Shown here: positions 1 through 9,434 of the stretch, one piece after another | How positions within the stretch are numbered: the stretch's first letter is position 1 | How the letters are laid out: every line of letters starts with the position of its first letter | Assembly: GCA_963662175.1 (NCBI GenBank) | Contig: OY759222.1 | Coordinates: 20,098,222 to 20,162,221, forward strand | DNA length: 64,000 nucleotides | Reading direction: 5' to 3' | From: Aradus depressus | Lineage: Eukaryota; Arthropoda; Insecta; Hemiptera; Aradidae | Translations under genes and position numbers: made by a program | Notes under the pieces: model-generated | What the model was told of the DNA's origin: nothing | Databases searched by the model: none | What the model saw: the letters and a program-made list of their open reading frames with translations, nothing else

Positions 1-221
1 TATGTGTGAACATAATAACATGAATGTATCGACACGAAATTTTATATGTCATCCAGACCTCTCTAACGGTGACATCTATTGATTTTCAACCAAATTGAAC
101 GAAAAGAAGATGAGATTAGGGGGAGGCACAAAATTTTGTATGAGGATTTAGGAGCCATTATGTAAGTCTATTATTGAATATTATTGAATATGCTTCGAGC
201 GAATTTCTGACCGATTATATA
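1..221 (+). repeat. Rep-G copy, partial
   Basis: Two degenerate modules of the abundant Rep-G family can be read: a 'gaatgtatcgacacgaaattttatatg' type line near 21-48, the 'attgattttcaaccaaattga' type line near 80-100, then the distal 'tgaggatttaggagcc' block near 140. The copy runs off the left edge. It stops at a Rep-G 'ccgattatataac' motif at 211-221, where a SINE begins. Confidence 0.75.
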
Positions 222-531
222 ACACCGGTAGCTCTGTGGTATGCGTGCTTGCCTTCTGAGCTCAAGATCATGGGTTCGATACCCGCCCAAAGCCCTTAAT
301 TTTTTTATCTGAGAGGTAAAATAAACTTGAGCACGCCGTCCTTCGGATGGTACGTAAAGCGATGGTCCCGTGCCTGTACGATATCAGGTACTCGCTAAAG
401 ACCCCTGCCCTAGGTGAATAAAAATTTAGGACTCCCACAGTAGAGTAGGGCTCATGTCCACCAGAGTGACGAAAGAGCGCTCTGGTAGTTGGCGATATGA
501 CCTCGTAGTTATCAAAATAACTAACTATAAC
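222..531 (+). mobile_element. SINE-A copy (tRNA-derived)
   Basis: The tRNA-like head has an A box (tagctctgtgg) and a B box (ggttcgatacc), followed by the SINE-A body with the 'ccttcggatgg' and 'caggtactcg' blocks and the tail 'ataactaact'. It is nearly full length but lacks some body sequence. It sits directly at the end of a Rep-G fragment, which suggests insertion into Rep-G. Confidence 0.85.
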
Positions 532-779
532 TGGCCTTTTAGCTGGGGAAATAATAAGAGGTTTAGAGTGGGGGGAGACTAGTCGCCGATAATGGTGAAT
601 CAAGTGTGAAGATTGAAAACCGGTTTTTTGAAAGGAAGCCTGCTAGGCAGGTGAGCTGGCGACCCATAGCTAAAATTAGATCTTTTGTATCATCCTAGGA
701 CAGAACTGACACAAGTCTGGCGTTTCCAACATCTTCCTGCACGAACCTAACCAGGACCGGGGCTTTAAACAAAGTATAC
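532..779. other. Unassigned spacer
   Basis: No convincing gene or repeat is visible. An open frame on the minus strand (268-603) is mostly SINE-A sequence read in reverse, so it is not taken as a gene. Confidence 0.5.
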
Positions 780-837
780 GATGTGTGGGGGAAGTTATGA
801 TTACGAAGAAATTCTGATTCAAAAAATAAATAAAAAT

Positions 838-1064
838 TTGTTGGTGAACCACCAGAAATGCACTTCCTCAGCTCGAATCAAGTCTTCACTCTCCCTCCAA
901 ATCAATCGACTGGGCTAAAAGTCAGTAGCTGACTTTACATAGGAAATCCTCACACAAAATGTGTCGCTACATTCTTTAAATCGGCAGTTTTTGATGGGTC
1001 AAAGTGACAAACATAAAATTCCGGTGAACACAAACTTTTGACCGATTACATAACTTCCCCAATA
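838..1064 (-). repeat. Rep-G copy, internally deleted
   Basis: Read on the minus strand it goes from the distal hairpin block (ttggtgaaccacc at 842) through 'cttcctcagctcgaatc' and 'ctccaaatcaatcgact' to the proximal end 'ccgattacataacttcccc' at 1041-1059. Most internal modules are missing. A short plus-strand Rep-G start (780-836) lies just upstream, so this is another inverted pair. Confidence 0.75.
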
Positions 1065-1257
1065 CTTGACGTAGTTAAATTTTCTCTATCTCTGTATCTT
1101 GACGAAGTTAAATTTCCTCTATGTCTGTATCTTGACGAAGTTAAATTTCCTCTATGTATCTTGACGAAGTTAAATTTCCTCTATGTCTGTATCTTGACGA
1201 AGTTAAATTTCCTCTTTGTCTGTATCTTGACGAAGTTAAATTTGCTCTATGTATTCA
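1065..1257 (+). repeat. 33-bp tandem array, six units
   Basis: Units begin with cttgacgaagttaaattt at 1065, 1098, 1131, 1160, 1193 and 1226. The period is 33 bp with one 29-bp unit. The array starts exactly where the Rep-G end (ttccccaatactt) stops and resembles expanded Rep-G terminal sequence (tatacttcgta). An open frame of 83 codons crosses it, but its protein is only the repeat and is not believed. Confidence 0.85.
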
Positions 1258-1455
1258 TGTATATCAGTGAACACTGTAATTCCCAATAGAATGAATAGAT
1301 CAACACGAAATTTCAGTTGCTTTCTCAGAAACCCCAAAAGGACGACATCTACAGCCGAATCGGCCAAAGAAGAGAAGGGGAATAGAAACCTTCAATAACT
1401 GCCGTTGTTATGAATGTATCGACTTGAAATTGAGTATGATGATTCATATTCAGTC
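1257..1455 (+). repeat. Rep-G copy, partial
   Basis: Continues after the array with Rep-G modules: 'gtgaacactgtaattccc', 'gaatagatcaacacgaaatt', 'ccgaatcggccaaag' and a second 'gaatgtatcgacttgaaatt'. With the minus copy on the other side, the array is bracketed by Rep-G on both sides. Confidence 0.75.
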
Positions 1456-1650
1456 CTTGAATAAAACACCTATTGATTTTGCGTCCTCGTTGGTTTATTA
1501 ATTTTAGAGGAAGAGCGTAAACTTATTTGATTAGTATTTTTTTGAACATTCCATCTTTTCTACGTAGTAAGTAGGGGCTTTCTAGAGGTTGCCACCTTTT
1601 ACTAGTTTGCAGTTTTGGCAATTCTACCGTGAATAATTATGTTACAAAAG

Positions 1651-1792
1651 TTGTCGGTGAATCGTACAGACAGAAGATTTTCTTTTTATATTTTTGGAAT
1701 CTGGAAATCGAAAAACATGTAATTCCATTGAAAACACGACATCGAATTTTTGACCGATTACATAACTTCCCCTATACTTCGTATATTTGGAT
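1651..1792 (-). repeat. Rep-G proximal end
   Basis: The minus-strand proximal region is clear: 'acatgtaattccattgaaaa', then 'cgaatttttgaccgattac' and the terminal 'ttcccctatacttcgtat'. A distal hairpin start (gttgtcggtgaatc) at 1651 is fused to it, so the internal modules are deleted. Confidence 0.75.
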
Positions 1793-2097
1793 TTATCATA
1801 TATTTTCTAATGATAACCCCGAACAGTAAAAACATAATTGTTGACTTAAACAAAAAAATAGGGGTAGACAGACGAAGGGCCGTAAAAGGGTGTATTTTTA
1901 ATCGGTATCCTATGAATAATTCAGGTAATCCGTCTTTTTGGTAATCAAGTGTGTTGGCTTACATGGATGAGGAGAGTATTAGAACTTACCAAGAGGACTT
2001 TTCTCAAGATTCGTCCACTTCAGATCACCCTTCACAAGTAGGATACTCAATGGATTAGCTGGTTCTCAAGAACCTCTCTTGTAGTTTCAATGAAGGT

Positions 2098-2190
2098 AGG
2101 AACCTCCCCAGCTATACAAGGTATAGGGGAAGTTACGTAATTAGTCAGAAATTTTGTGTTTTCTGACCCTTTGATTCCAAAAATACAACC
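2098..2190 (+). repeat. Rep-G proximal end
   Basis: Begins with the family hairpin (ctccccagctatac, aaggtataggggaag), then 'gtcagaaatttt' and 'tttctgaccctttgattcc'. It is only the first 90 bp of the family. Confidence 0.75.
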
Positions 2191-3204
2191 CTATCATGGA
2201 TAACCACAAAGGGATGTTACTTCACCCCAGCGGCAATGATGGGAAAATATTTTTGGGACTTTTTCTTCCACTTCTAGTTGTTCATCTTACCATTTTTAAA
2301 TTCAAAACTACTATTGTTTTGGATAATACTTGATCTTTAAAAAAAAAAATGATGTGCTACTAAATGTTTCAATAAATTGGCCTCGTACCCCCATTCCACA
2401 CCCTAAATGTAGGATACACCCTGATCAAAAGCGGAAATTTCATTTAACACATATTTGGTCCACACATTATCTCGCAAAGTACATTTTTCCACCTCCTCTT
2501 CCCCTTCAAAATAAATCGCGCCGTAGCCTATGTTTCAATCTATATTATATGCGTATTATATTTCATAAAAATCCAAACAGCCATTTGGACATGAGTTAGA
2601 ACAAGTTCAGAAACGCAGTATTGTGTAGGCCAAGTATTCTTAAGAGGATTAAGAAGTCCTGCGTAGGAGGGCATAGAAGAAGAATTCAAACTGGGGAAGT
2701 ATATTGCAGATGATTTCCCGTAGATCTCTAGGCCATTGATGTAAACTATTATTCTACTTCGTGTTGCTTAGTTCAAGCAGTCCCTCTCTCTCCTAATCGG
2801 ACTTTGAGCGATGCCGAGCCTTTATATCTGTGGTCTCAGGCAATAACTTGGTAAGTCTAAATTCGTAACTTTTCAGGGCAGCACTTTTTTACTTTTGCAT
2901 TACTCGTTTAAATCCAGTTTTTGGAATAAATAAATTATGTTTGCATCATTATTAATGATATACCTTCTAAATCTATAGGAGTGAATGAAAATGAATATTG
3001 TTAATCCTTTCTTGGATTTTCCCTGAGTTACTTAATCATTCCCCATCATTTACCTAATTATTGACCACCTTTACCTAATTTTTATACACACTTACCTAAT
3101 TATTAACCATACTTTTTAGAATATTTGTGAATGATGCCTCTCTAATGTTCGGCAATTTGATTTAATCGAAAACACCCTCTTCCCTTGGAATAGTCTGCCG
3201 TAGT
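2191..3204. other. Unassigned AT-rich stretch
   Basis: No gene or recognised repeat. A low-complexity block near 3029-3110 repeats 'ttacctaatt' four times at short spacing. The 89-codon open frame at 2330 has no recognisable domain. Confidence 0.5.
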
Positions 3205-3643
3205 GAATAAATGGTTAAATGCAGTTATCTCATGAATGATTCTTCAAAGAAGTTGATTTAACCGAGAATCATACACAATTTTTCGAGGTACCAAGAAACC
3301 CATCATCTTTATAAGTCCGATAGTATTAGAGTTCTGAGCTCCCAACTTCTTCACAGTGCGCAGATGGCTTGGGAGATCATCACAGTACACTTAACTCATT
3401 TTGGCCATTTTACGACTTACGAATAAATGGTTAAATGCAGTTATCTCATGAATGATTCTTCAAGAAGTTGATTAAGTTGATTTAACCGAGAATCATACAC
3501 AATTTTTCGAGGTACCAAGAAACCCATCATCTTTATAAGTCCGATAGTATTAGAGTTCTGAGCTCCCAACTTCTTCACAGTGCGCAGATGGCTTGGGAGA
3601 TCATCACAGTACACTTAACTCATTTTGGCCATTTTACGACTTA
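3205..3643. repeat. 216-bp direct tandem duplication
   Basis: Copy 1 is 3205-3420 and copy 2 is 3421-3643. Both run from 'gaataaatggttaaatgcag' to 'ccattttacgactta'. They are almost identical; the main difference is a short insertion (aagttgatt) near 3473. The unit has no stop-free frame of note and is not one of the interspersed families seen elsewhere in the window. Confidence 0.93.
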
Positions 3644-4089
3644 ACAACTTATCCCCTGAACCATAGGTATATCCTAGCCCGGGCATGAATCGCAATATCT
3701 ATCTAATATACTTATAGCCTCGGTTGGTCCCCAATTGGAGTCGGGTTGTTGAACGGACGCAGAGTGGGGAGGGTTCAGAATGGGCCATTGTTTTCACTTT
3801 TCCATGGGATTGGAGCGAGAGAAGGATAGGGGGGGGGGGGGGGGGGATGAAATAGCGAGAGATAGATGGATGAAAAGAGAGAGAGAGAGAGAGAGATCAT
3901 TGACCTGATGGTCGGTGACCGGCCATTTTGTATCACCTTCAGCAGGGTGCGGTGCGGTCTGTCTCTTCTCCGGCTATCTTGGTCGGATCCTATCTCATCT
4001 CGAACACACCACATCAACTCAACACAGTCCTCCTATTCAGCCATATTGTCACCTCTATACTTGCCCTACTTGAAGACTAGAATTTAAGT
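3644..4089. other. Unassigned stretch with G18 and (GA)n tracts
   Basis: Holds a SINE-A 3' scrap (gcccgggcatgaatc, about 3680), an 18-base G run (3829-3846) and a (GA)n tract (about 3873-3895). Open frames crossing the G run on both strands are low-complexity. Confidence 0.6.
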
Positions 4090-4437
4090 ATACTCCCCAA
4101 GCGCATTAATTGTCTTACTCAGTGACTTATGAATCATTATAGTATATTTCTTGTTGATACATTCATTACATCGACAGTTATTAGGGTTTTTGAGTTAGGC
4201 CCTTTCCTCTGACCCCTTCACTCTCTTTGGTAGATTCGGATGAGAGTTAATATGAATTGTCCCTACAGGGTGGATTTACATATCAAATTTCGTGTCGATA
4301 CATTCATAACATTGGCAGTTATTGGGTTTTATGTTAAGCCGCTCCATCCCCCTCCCCCCCCTTCTCTTAGGACGATTTGTCTGAAAATTAATAGGTGTCG
4401 TTCTTCTGGAATTCCCGTTAGACAGACAGAAACATAA
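4090..4437 (-). repeat. Rep-G copy, partial
   Basis: Minus-strand modules repeat twice: 'gatacattcattacatcg' near 4158 and 'gatacattcataacattgg' near 4295, each followed by 'ttattgggttttt'-type sequence and a C/T-rich line. It faces the plus-strand copy that starts at 4467. Confidence 0.75.
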
Positions 4438-4884
4438 ACATAAATTAATATAATAAATAATACCTTTCCCAGCTATACTTGATGTTATTTTCACCGACAT
4501 TTTTTTCCGACCATCTGATTCTAAAAATGAAAAAAAAAATGTCTGTGCGAGTGTCTGTGAACACTATAACTCCCGATAGAATGAATGCATTCACACGACA
4601 TTTTATATATGTGCCCACAATCCACAACTTTTGATTTTCAGCAAAATCAACCTAAAGGAAGGGGTGAGTTAGGGGGAGGAACAATCAAAAACTTTAATTA
4701 AAATGAATGTATCGAAACGAAATTTTATATTTAAATTCAATATACCATAGGAACACCTATTCATTTTCATGATATTTAACATTTTTGCAGAGAGATTGTG
4801 AAACAATAAATTATAAAGAAAACACGAATGTATTTTATATTTTATATTTCACAAGATATATAACATATATGAGAGTACTTTCGG

Positions 4885-5066
4885 ACGCAATATTAACGAG
4901 GAAGAACAACCCAAACTGTTCATGTGGATGCATCGAGACTGCAGAACATGTAGACCAGGCCAGGGCGGGATTGATTCGCGGGACCGGATCATACCTGGGA
5001 CTGGATCTGCGCCAGCTAATGACGGAGACCGGCTTCCCAGTGTTCAGCCGGTTTATCGGCTTCTAG
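4885..5066 (+). pseudogene. LINE ORF2 C-terminal fragment (CCHC-type knuckle)
   Basis: The frame encodes NCSCGCIETAEHV, the C-x-C-G...ET.EH spacing seen at the C-terminus of Jockey/R1-type non-LTR reverse-transcriptase proteins, and then ends in GFPVFSRFIGF, a typical hydrophobic end. The final Cys of the knuckle is not where expected (VDQARAG follows), so it is decayed. The reverse transcriptase and endonuclease domains are absent. The family call rests on this motif alone. Confidence 0.7.
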
Positions 5067-5245
5067 CGAGAGCAGAAAAAAACGGTGTGACTAGCTGGGG
5101 CGACCACCGATCGCCACACGTTAGACGACCATAGCCACACTTAAGCACTTCCTAGATCTCGAGCTCTCTCCACAGATATGGATGGGTGATGTTCAGTGCA
5201 ATGTGCACCTAAAAACAATTAAAAATAATAACAATAATAATAATA
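4885..5245 (+). mobile_element. LINE 3' end with (AAT)n tail
   Basis: A 5'-truncated LINE fragment inside element E. The open frame ends at 5066 and is followed by about 145 bp of 3' UTR and a tail of aat repeats (5218-5245). The element E sequence that it interrupts is legible on both sides ('gagagtactttcgg' before, 'tattgctacc' after). Confidence 0.75.
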
Positions 5246-5718
5246 AAGATATAAAGATATTGCTACCATCTTCAGCCACGTCTTAACAAATACTAAATGG
5301 AAGTTCAACTATTTTTACAATAATATAATCCTCCAGTCTCTGTGTATACGTACTTACTTTCTCAAGAACCTATGTATTTTATTTTATATTTTTGACTTTC
5401 ATTTGTATATTTATTAGTCTTTGATTTATTTCATGTATGCATACATAATATGTATTCTTTAAATGGTCTTAGTGGTGGAGGCTCTGGGATGGTGTGGGTT
5501 GATTAAAATGCACATATGATGTATACCATACTGTTTCGTAGTTTTGTTATTGGGATTTCGATTTGGGACGGAGTTTCGTTTTTCATGTTTCACATATTTG
5601 GAGAATTAACGGTACAGTAGGGATAGAAAAAACCCCAAGGGGGGCTGAGTAAGGGTACCAACCTACCGGTGAGATTGTAAAATAGTTGAACTTCCATTAA
5701 GTATTTGTTAAGTCGTGG

Positions 5719-5742
5719 CTGAAGATGGTAGCAATACCGAAA
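5719..5742 (+). other. Hammerhead-like core in element E
   Basis: Reads CTGAAGA, one T, stem GGTA, loop GCAA, stem TACC, then GAAA. This matches the hammerhead layout CUGANGA / stem II / GAAA except for one extra base before stem II. Stems I and III were not identified. A related but mutated version occurs on the minus strand at about 29971-29995. Confidence 0.4.
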
Positions 5743-5891
5743 ATACTCTCATATATTTTATATATCTTGTCAAATAGACAATATAAAAAACATTCGTGTT
5801 TTCTTTATAATTTATTCATTTTCAGCCCAATCAGCTGAAGGGAAAGGGGGATCAGAGAAGTGGGGCTCGACTCAAAAACTCTAATAACTTT

Positions 5892-6096
5892 CTAAGTTGA
5901 GAAACGCGGACATATTGTGGAATTTGTAATCTATATAATAAAACAAACTAATTTTTTATTTTTTTTCTAGTTATTTAGTTCATAACTCGACCTGACGATG
6001 GCGTGAGGACGAAACCGGTAGTTTTATTTTTATAAATATCTTTAGTGGAATAGGCAACATTTCAAAAAATAAGTTAAGTTTGTTTTATTTATTTTT
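5892..6096. mobile_element. Element F, copy 1
   Basis: A 205-bp insertion in Rep-G bounded by the 10-bp duplication TAATAACTTT. It contains 'cgcggacatattgtgga', 'aaaacaaacta', the motif 'cctgacgatgg...cgaaaccggtag' and 'atctttagtggaatag'. The same pieces recur in reverse at 7523-7706, proving a family. Confidence 0.75.
5992..6015 (+). other. Hammerhead-like core in element F
   Basis: CTGACGA is followed by TGGCGTGAGGAC and GAAAC. The arrangement matches a hammerhead core, but stem II pairs poorly (ggc against gac), so this copy is probably decayed. In element F copy 2 the stem II region is missing altogether (cctgacgaaaccggtag on the minus strand near 7560). Confidence 0.3.
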
Positions 6097-6245
6097 TAAT
6101 AACTTTGACATCACTATTATCAACATACAATTTATTATGAGTATTCATGATTTTTTTGTGCCCAAACGGTCGATTGGTTTTGGTGGAAGTGCAAAAACTT
6201 AATTGATTAATTCGTGCTGGGGAAGTTCATTGCCGGTGATGACGT

Positions 6246-6538
6246 GTGCTAAAATGTTTGCCCAACCCTGGTCTACATTTTCTGCCCTCTGTAAGGAGCC
6301 GAGCGTGGATGTTGAAATTCGCCGTGAAGATGGCCCCAGCCAGATAGAGGCCCAGATTTGACACCGAGAGGGAGGGGGGGGTGGGCAGAGAGGCTAGTCA
6401 TGGATGGAGAGTATTGCCGAACACAATCTTCCTACACCCTCCATCGAGGCTAGCCTAGGTAGGAGGGTTCCATGACCCTCCCTCAAGAGGCGTCCACCTA
6501 GCTCAGTCCAGGGAGACTGTCCCGACTTACATGATAGT
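6246..6538. other. Unassigned GC-richer spacer before the satellite
   Basis: No gene or recognised repeat. It has a G-rich spot (6370-6382) and a local near-repeat, 'gaggctag' at 6389 and 'gaggctagcct' at 6445. Confidence 0.5.
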
Positions 6539-7302
6539 GGTGATCTCATAACACACCAGCCATGGCGCTATATAATACTTATTTGGGGAGGTGATCTCAT
6601 AACACACCAGCCATGGCGATATATAATACTTATTTGAGGAGGTGATCTCATAACACGCCAGCCATGGCGCTATATAATACTTATTTGGGCAGGTGTTCTC
6701 ATAATACGCTAGCCATAGCGCTATATAATACTTATTTGGGGAGGTGATCTCATAACACACCAGCCATGGCGATATATAATACTTATTTGGGGAGGTGATC
6801 TCATAACACGCCAGCCATGGCGCTATATAATACTTATTTGGGCAGGTGTTCTCATAATACGCTAGCCATAGCGCTATATAATACTTATTTGGGGAGGTGA
6901 TCTCATAACACACCAGCCATGGCGCTATATAATACTTATTTGGGGAGGTGATCTCATAACACACCAGCCATGGCGATATATAATACTTATTTGAGGAGGT
7001 GATCTCATAACACGCCAGCCATGGCGCTATATAATACTTATTTGGGCAGGTGTTCTCATAATACGCTAGCCATAGCGCTATATAATACTTATTTGGGGAG
7101 GTGATCTCATAACACACCAGCCATGGCGATATATAATACTTATTTGGGGAGGTGATCTCATAACACGCCAGCCATGGCGCTATATAATACTTATTTGGGC
7201 AGGTGTTCTCATAATACGCTAGCCATAGCGCTATATAATACTTATTTGGGGAGGTGATCTCATAACACGCCAGCCATGGCGCTTAATAATACTTATTTCA
7301 TT
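6539..7302. repeat. 51-bp satellite array with 7-unit higher-order repeat
   Basis: Fifteen units start every 51 bp from 6539 with ggtgatctcataacac or its variant ggtgttctcataatac. Five unit types occur in the order A B' C D B C D, and this seven-unit block (357 bp) is repeated exactly in type order (units 1-7 and 8-14). Unit 15 is diverged. Each unit has the palindrome gccatggc or gccatagc. Because 51 is a multiple of three, a 196-codon minus frame with 17-residue repeats stays open (6527-7117); I regard it as a by-product and not a gene. Confidence 0.95.
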
Positions 7303-7522
7303 TTGGGGATGATTTTTTTTCTTTTATTGTTCCACAATATCTCTGCAAAAAATGCGAAGTATCAGTACTATATAAGGTGACATATATTATTTTTCCGCAA
7401 AATATAATTACATAAGCTTCCTCCAATGTAAACCTACCTTTAGTTATTGTTCAGCTGATTTGCCTGTATTTTTTGATCAGATTTTTTTTTTTCATTAAAC
7501 ATTTTGTGATAAAAGTGTTCTT
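7303..7522. other. Unassigned AT-rich spacer
   Basis: T-rich sequence without a gene or recognised repeat between the satellite and element F copy 2. Confidence 0.5.
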
Positions 7523-7706
7523 GAAATATTGTCTATTCCACTAAAGATATATATATATATAACTACCGGTTTCGTCAGGTCTAGTTATGGTCAAGTTCAT
7601 ATATATATATCTTTAGTGGAATAGACAATATTTCAAAAATAAGTTTGTTTTATTTATTTATTACAAGTTTCCACAATATGTCCGCGTTCCTCACTTAGAA
7701 GTTGAT
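7523..7706. mobile_element. Element F, copy 2, with palindrome
   Basis: Starts with a near-perfect inverted repeat: 'gaaatattgtctattccact' (7523-7542) against 'agtggaatagacaatatttc' (7614-7633), enclosing (AT)n and 'actaccggtttcgtcagg'. It continues with 'aagtttgttttatttat' and 'ccacaatatgtccgcg', which are the reverse complement of element F copy 1 (5893-5955). No target duplication was found. Confidence 0.75.
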
Positions 7707-7770
7707 AAAAATGTTCTGCAAGAACTGAGTTGTCCAAAAATCGTTGCAGAAATTGTTATGATATCCAAAG

Positions 7771-7850
7771 AATAAGTGAAAAAAGTCGTCGGTGAATCAT
7801 CAGCAATATACATTCCAAGCACGAATTAATCAATTAAGTTCTCGCTCTCC
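7771..7850 (-). repeat. Rep-G distal end
   Basis: Reads 'gtcgtcggtgaatcatcagc', 'ccaagcacgaattaatcaat' and 'gttctcgctctccctc', the distal Rep-G block on the minus strand. Confidence 0.75.
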
Positions 7851-8138
7851 CTCTTTCTCTTCTCTTCATTCTATGGGGAATTAATCGTGTTCCTGTGGGT
7901 GAGTTCCTTACAGTAGGAAGTAGGAACCTTCTGGCACAAGGGGAGATAATATAGTTATTTTGAAAATAAATAATGGATTCTTCAGTAGAAAACCGACATA
8001 CAAGATAGATAAAATGTAGTATGTAACTTAGTTCCTTATCAGAGAGATAAGAAACATATGGAGGACGTCTAATATAAGACTCAATGCACGGCATGACACA
8101 GATAAGGAGGGAGTGTACTTGGAACGTTCATTTTAATC

Positions 8139-8260
8139 AGAATATCCAGCCGCTCAGAGGTTGCTGCTTGCTACATGGCTCAAGATCTCGGGTTCCAACT
8201 CCGGTCGAACTTGCTTTTTCTATCTAGGAGGTAAAAACCTTGTACAGTAGAGCTGACAGG
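8139..8260 (+). repeat. SINE-A fragment, decayed
   Basis: A weak tRNA-like head (ccgctcagaggttgctgc, ggctcaagatctcgggttcc) is followed by 'tatctaggaggtaaaa', the start of the SINE-A body. The B box is degenerate. Confidence 0.55.
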
Positions 8261-8476
8261 GAAGGCATAAGATCATGTGGTGTACACACTAGCCCTAGGA
8301 GGCTCTAGCTGTGGTCGTTTTGTGTAGTGTGGGTGAGGCCACCCTGAACTGAACAGACTTGACAATTCGCTCCCCCCTCCAGGTCGTTGGTGGGTTGATT
8401 GTTATGAAACAATAGAAAGTTATATGGAGACAAAGAGAAGAGGAGAGGTGAGGTGGAGGTTGTGTCCATCCAAGAT

Positions 8477-8776
8477 GGCGGCCAGGGGGCATGGCCCACA
8501 CACACACACATGGTCATTTCGGAAAACATCAGGATCACAGGGGGATGTGTCCTGGCGGCCAGGGGGCATGGCACACACACACATGGTCAGTTCGGAAAAC
8601 ATCAGAATCACAAGGGGATGTGTCCTGGCGGCCAGGGGGCATGGCACACACACACACATGGTCAGTTCGGAAAACATCAGGATCACAAGGGGATGTGTCC
8701 TGGCGGCCAGGGGGCATGGTCCACACAACCACATAGTCAGTTCGGAAAACATCAGGGTCACAAGGGGATTTGTCCT
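8477..8776. repeat. 75-bp minisatellite, four units, each with a CTCF-like core
   Basis: Units begin with ggcggccagggggcatgg at 8477, 8554, 8627 and 8702 and contain a short (CA)n, 'tcagttcggaaaacatcag' and 'aaggggatgtgtcct'. Length varies with the CA run. Each unit has CCAGGGGGCA (8482, 8559, 8632, 8707), which fits the ten-base heart of the CTCF consensus. Unit 1 begins in AAGATGGCGGC, a YY1/Pho-like site. Long open frames on both strands arise from the repetition. Confidence 0.9.
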
Positions 8777-9069
8777 TCTGTAGCTATCTTCTCAACATAA
8801 ACAACAAAAAAATCAAACTTCATCCGGATCAGAGTGTACTGCTGGAGGTTCGATCTATACCTTTAAGTGTCGAGAGCATTCATCACAAATAGTATTTATT
8901 AAAAGGATCCATACCTAGTGTATCGATTACCTTCTTGTATCGATTGAAGTTTTGTTGCTTGGAGATGTAATTGTATTAAGGCTTTTGTTGGGGGCTCCAT
9001 AAATCATGTAATGCGTCGAGGAATGCTGGGGGATGTTTAGCGTAGGCAGTTTCGTGATCGGTCATAAGA

Positions 9070-9162
9070 GTTAGTTATTGTGACTCATGGCTTTTAATTG
9101 CGATACGAGGTCATATCGCCTACTACCAGAGCGCTCTTTCGTCACTTTAGTGGACACGAGGG
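9070..9162 (-). repeat. SINE-A 3' fragment
   Basis: Minus-strand 3' end: tail 'gttagttattgtgactcatg', then 'acgaggtcatatcgcctact' and 'ccagagcgctctttcgtcac'. The 5' two thirds are absent. Confidence 0.8.
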
Positions 9163-9206
9163 ATGTACGATAGTCGATTGAAGAAAGTTATTTTAGAACT
9201 TTTACT

Positions 9207-9434
9207 TTGATGATGGGAAAAGTGCTAAATGTACTTACTTTGTGCAAAGTTTTATTCAAAACTAGTTGCAACACCTCCAATTTAAGGAATCACCTCTTGA
9301 GACGCCTCCAAGAAACTTCTAAACCAGTACCCAAGACCAAACAACCCACAGCAGAGGCTGGATCACTGCTCCTTATAGTTTTACAAAAGTATTTTTCGTC
9401 AATTGGTAATACTTTTTTTGATACTATTCTATAA
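9207..9434 (+). pseudogene. BED zinc-finger fragment, hAT/ZBED-like
   Basis: The frame reads LCKVLFKTSCNTSNLRNHLLRR. The block KTS-NTSNLRNHL with a preceding Cys matches the BED zinc finger of hAT transposases and ZBED proteins, where the usual form is C..C followed by NTSNL..HL...H. Here the first C-x-x-C is incomplete and the last His is replaced, so the finger is not functional as written. It ends after a Pro/Lys linker at 9432. No transposase catalytic region is visible nearby, so it is an isolated relic. Confidence 0.55.

Larger units (their letters stand above)
4770..5813. mobile_element. Element E, inverted-repeat element inside Rep-G
   Basis: Flanked by the 11-bp direct repeat ATTCATTTTCA. 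Ends are inverted copies of about 80 bp: 4803-4884 matches the reverse complement of 5739-5813 (aataaattataaag, aacacgaatgt, atatatgagagta). A second inverted pair, 5262-5320 against 5675-5738, carries the 'gctaccatcttcagccacg' block. A LINE 3' end sits in the left part. Inverted ends plus target duplications of 10-12 bp fit Penelope-like elements, but no coding region is present, so class is inferred. Confidence 0.7.
4467..6245 (+). repeat. Rep-G copy split by two insertions
   Basis: Three pieces join into one Rep-G copy: 4467-4769, 5814-5891 and 6107-6245. The first gap is element E with an 11-bp duplication of ATTCATTTTCA (4759-4769 and 5814-5824). The second is element F with a 10-bp duplication of TAATAACTTT (5882-5891 and 6097-6106). 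The last piece ends with the distal block 'gctggggaagttcattgccg'. Confidence 0.85.

Noticed and set aside
6527..7117. 196-codon minus-strand frame with 17-residue repeats
   Set aside because: It lies wholly in the 51-bp satellite, whose unit is a multiple of three without stops. No start context, signal or composition supports a protein.
6539..7302. CRISPR array
   Set aside because: There are no unique spacers; units are contiguous and the genome is eukaryotic.
8420..8800. Five overlapping frames of 65-119 codons on both strands
   Set aside because: All arise from the 75-bp minisatellite; several frames being open at once shows low-complexity and not coding.
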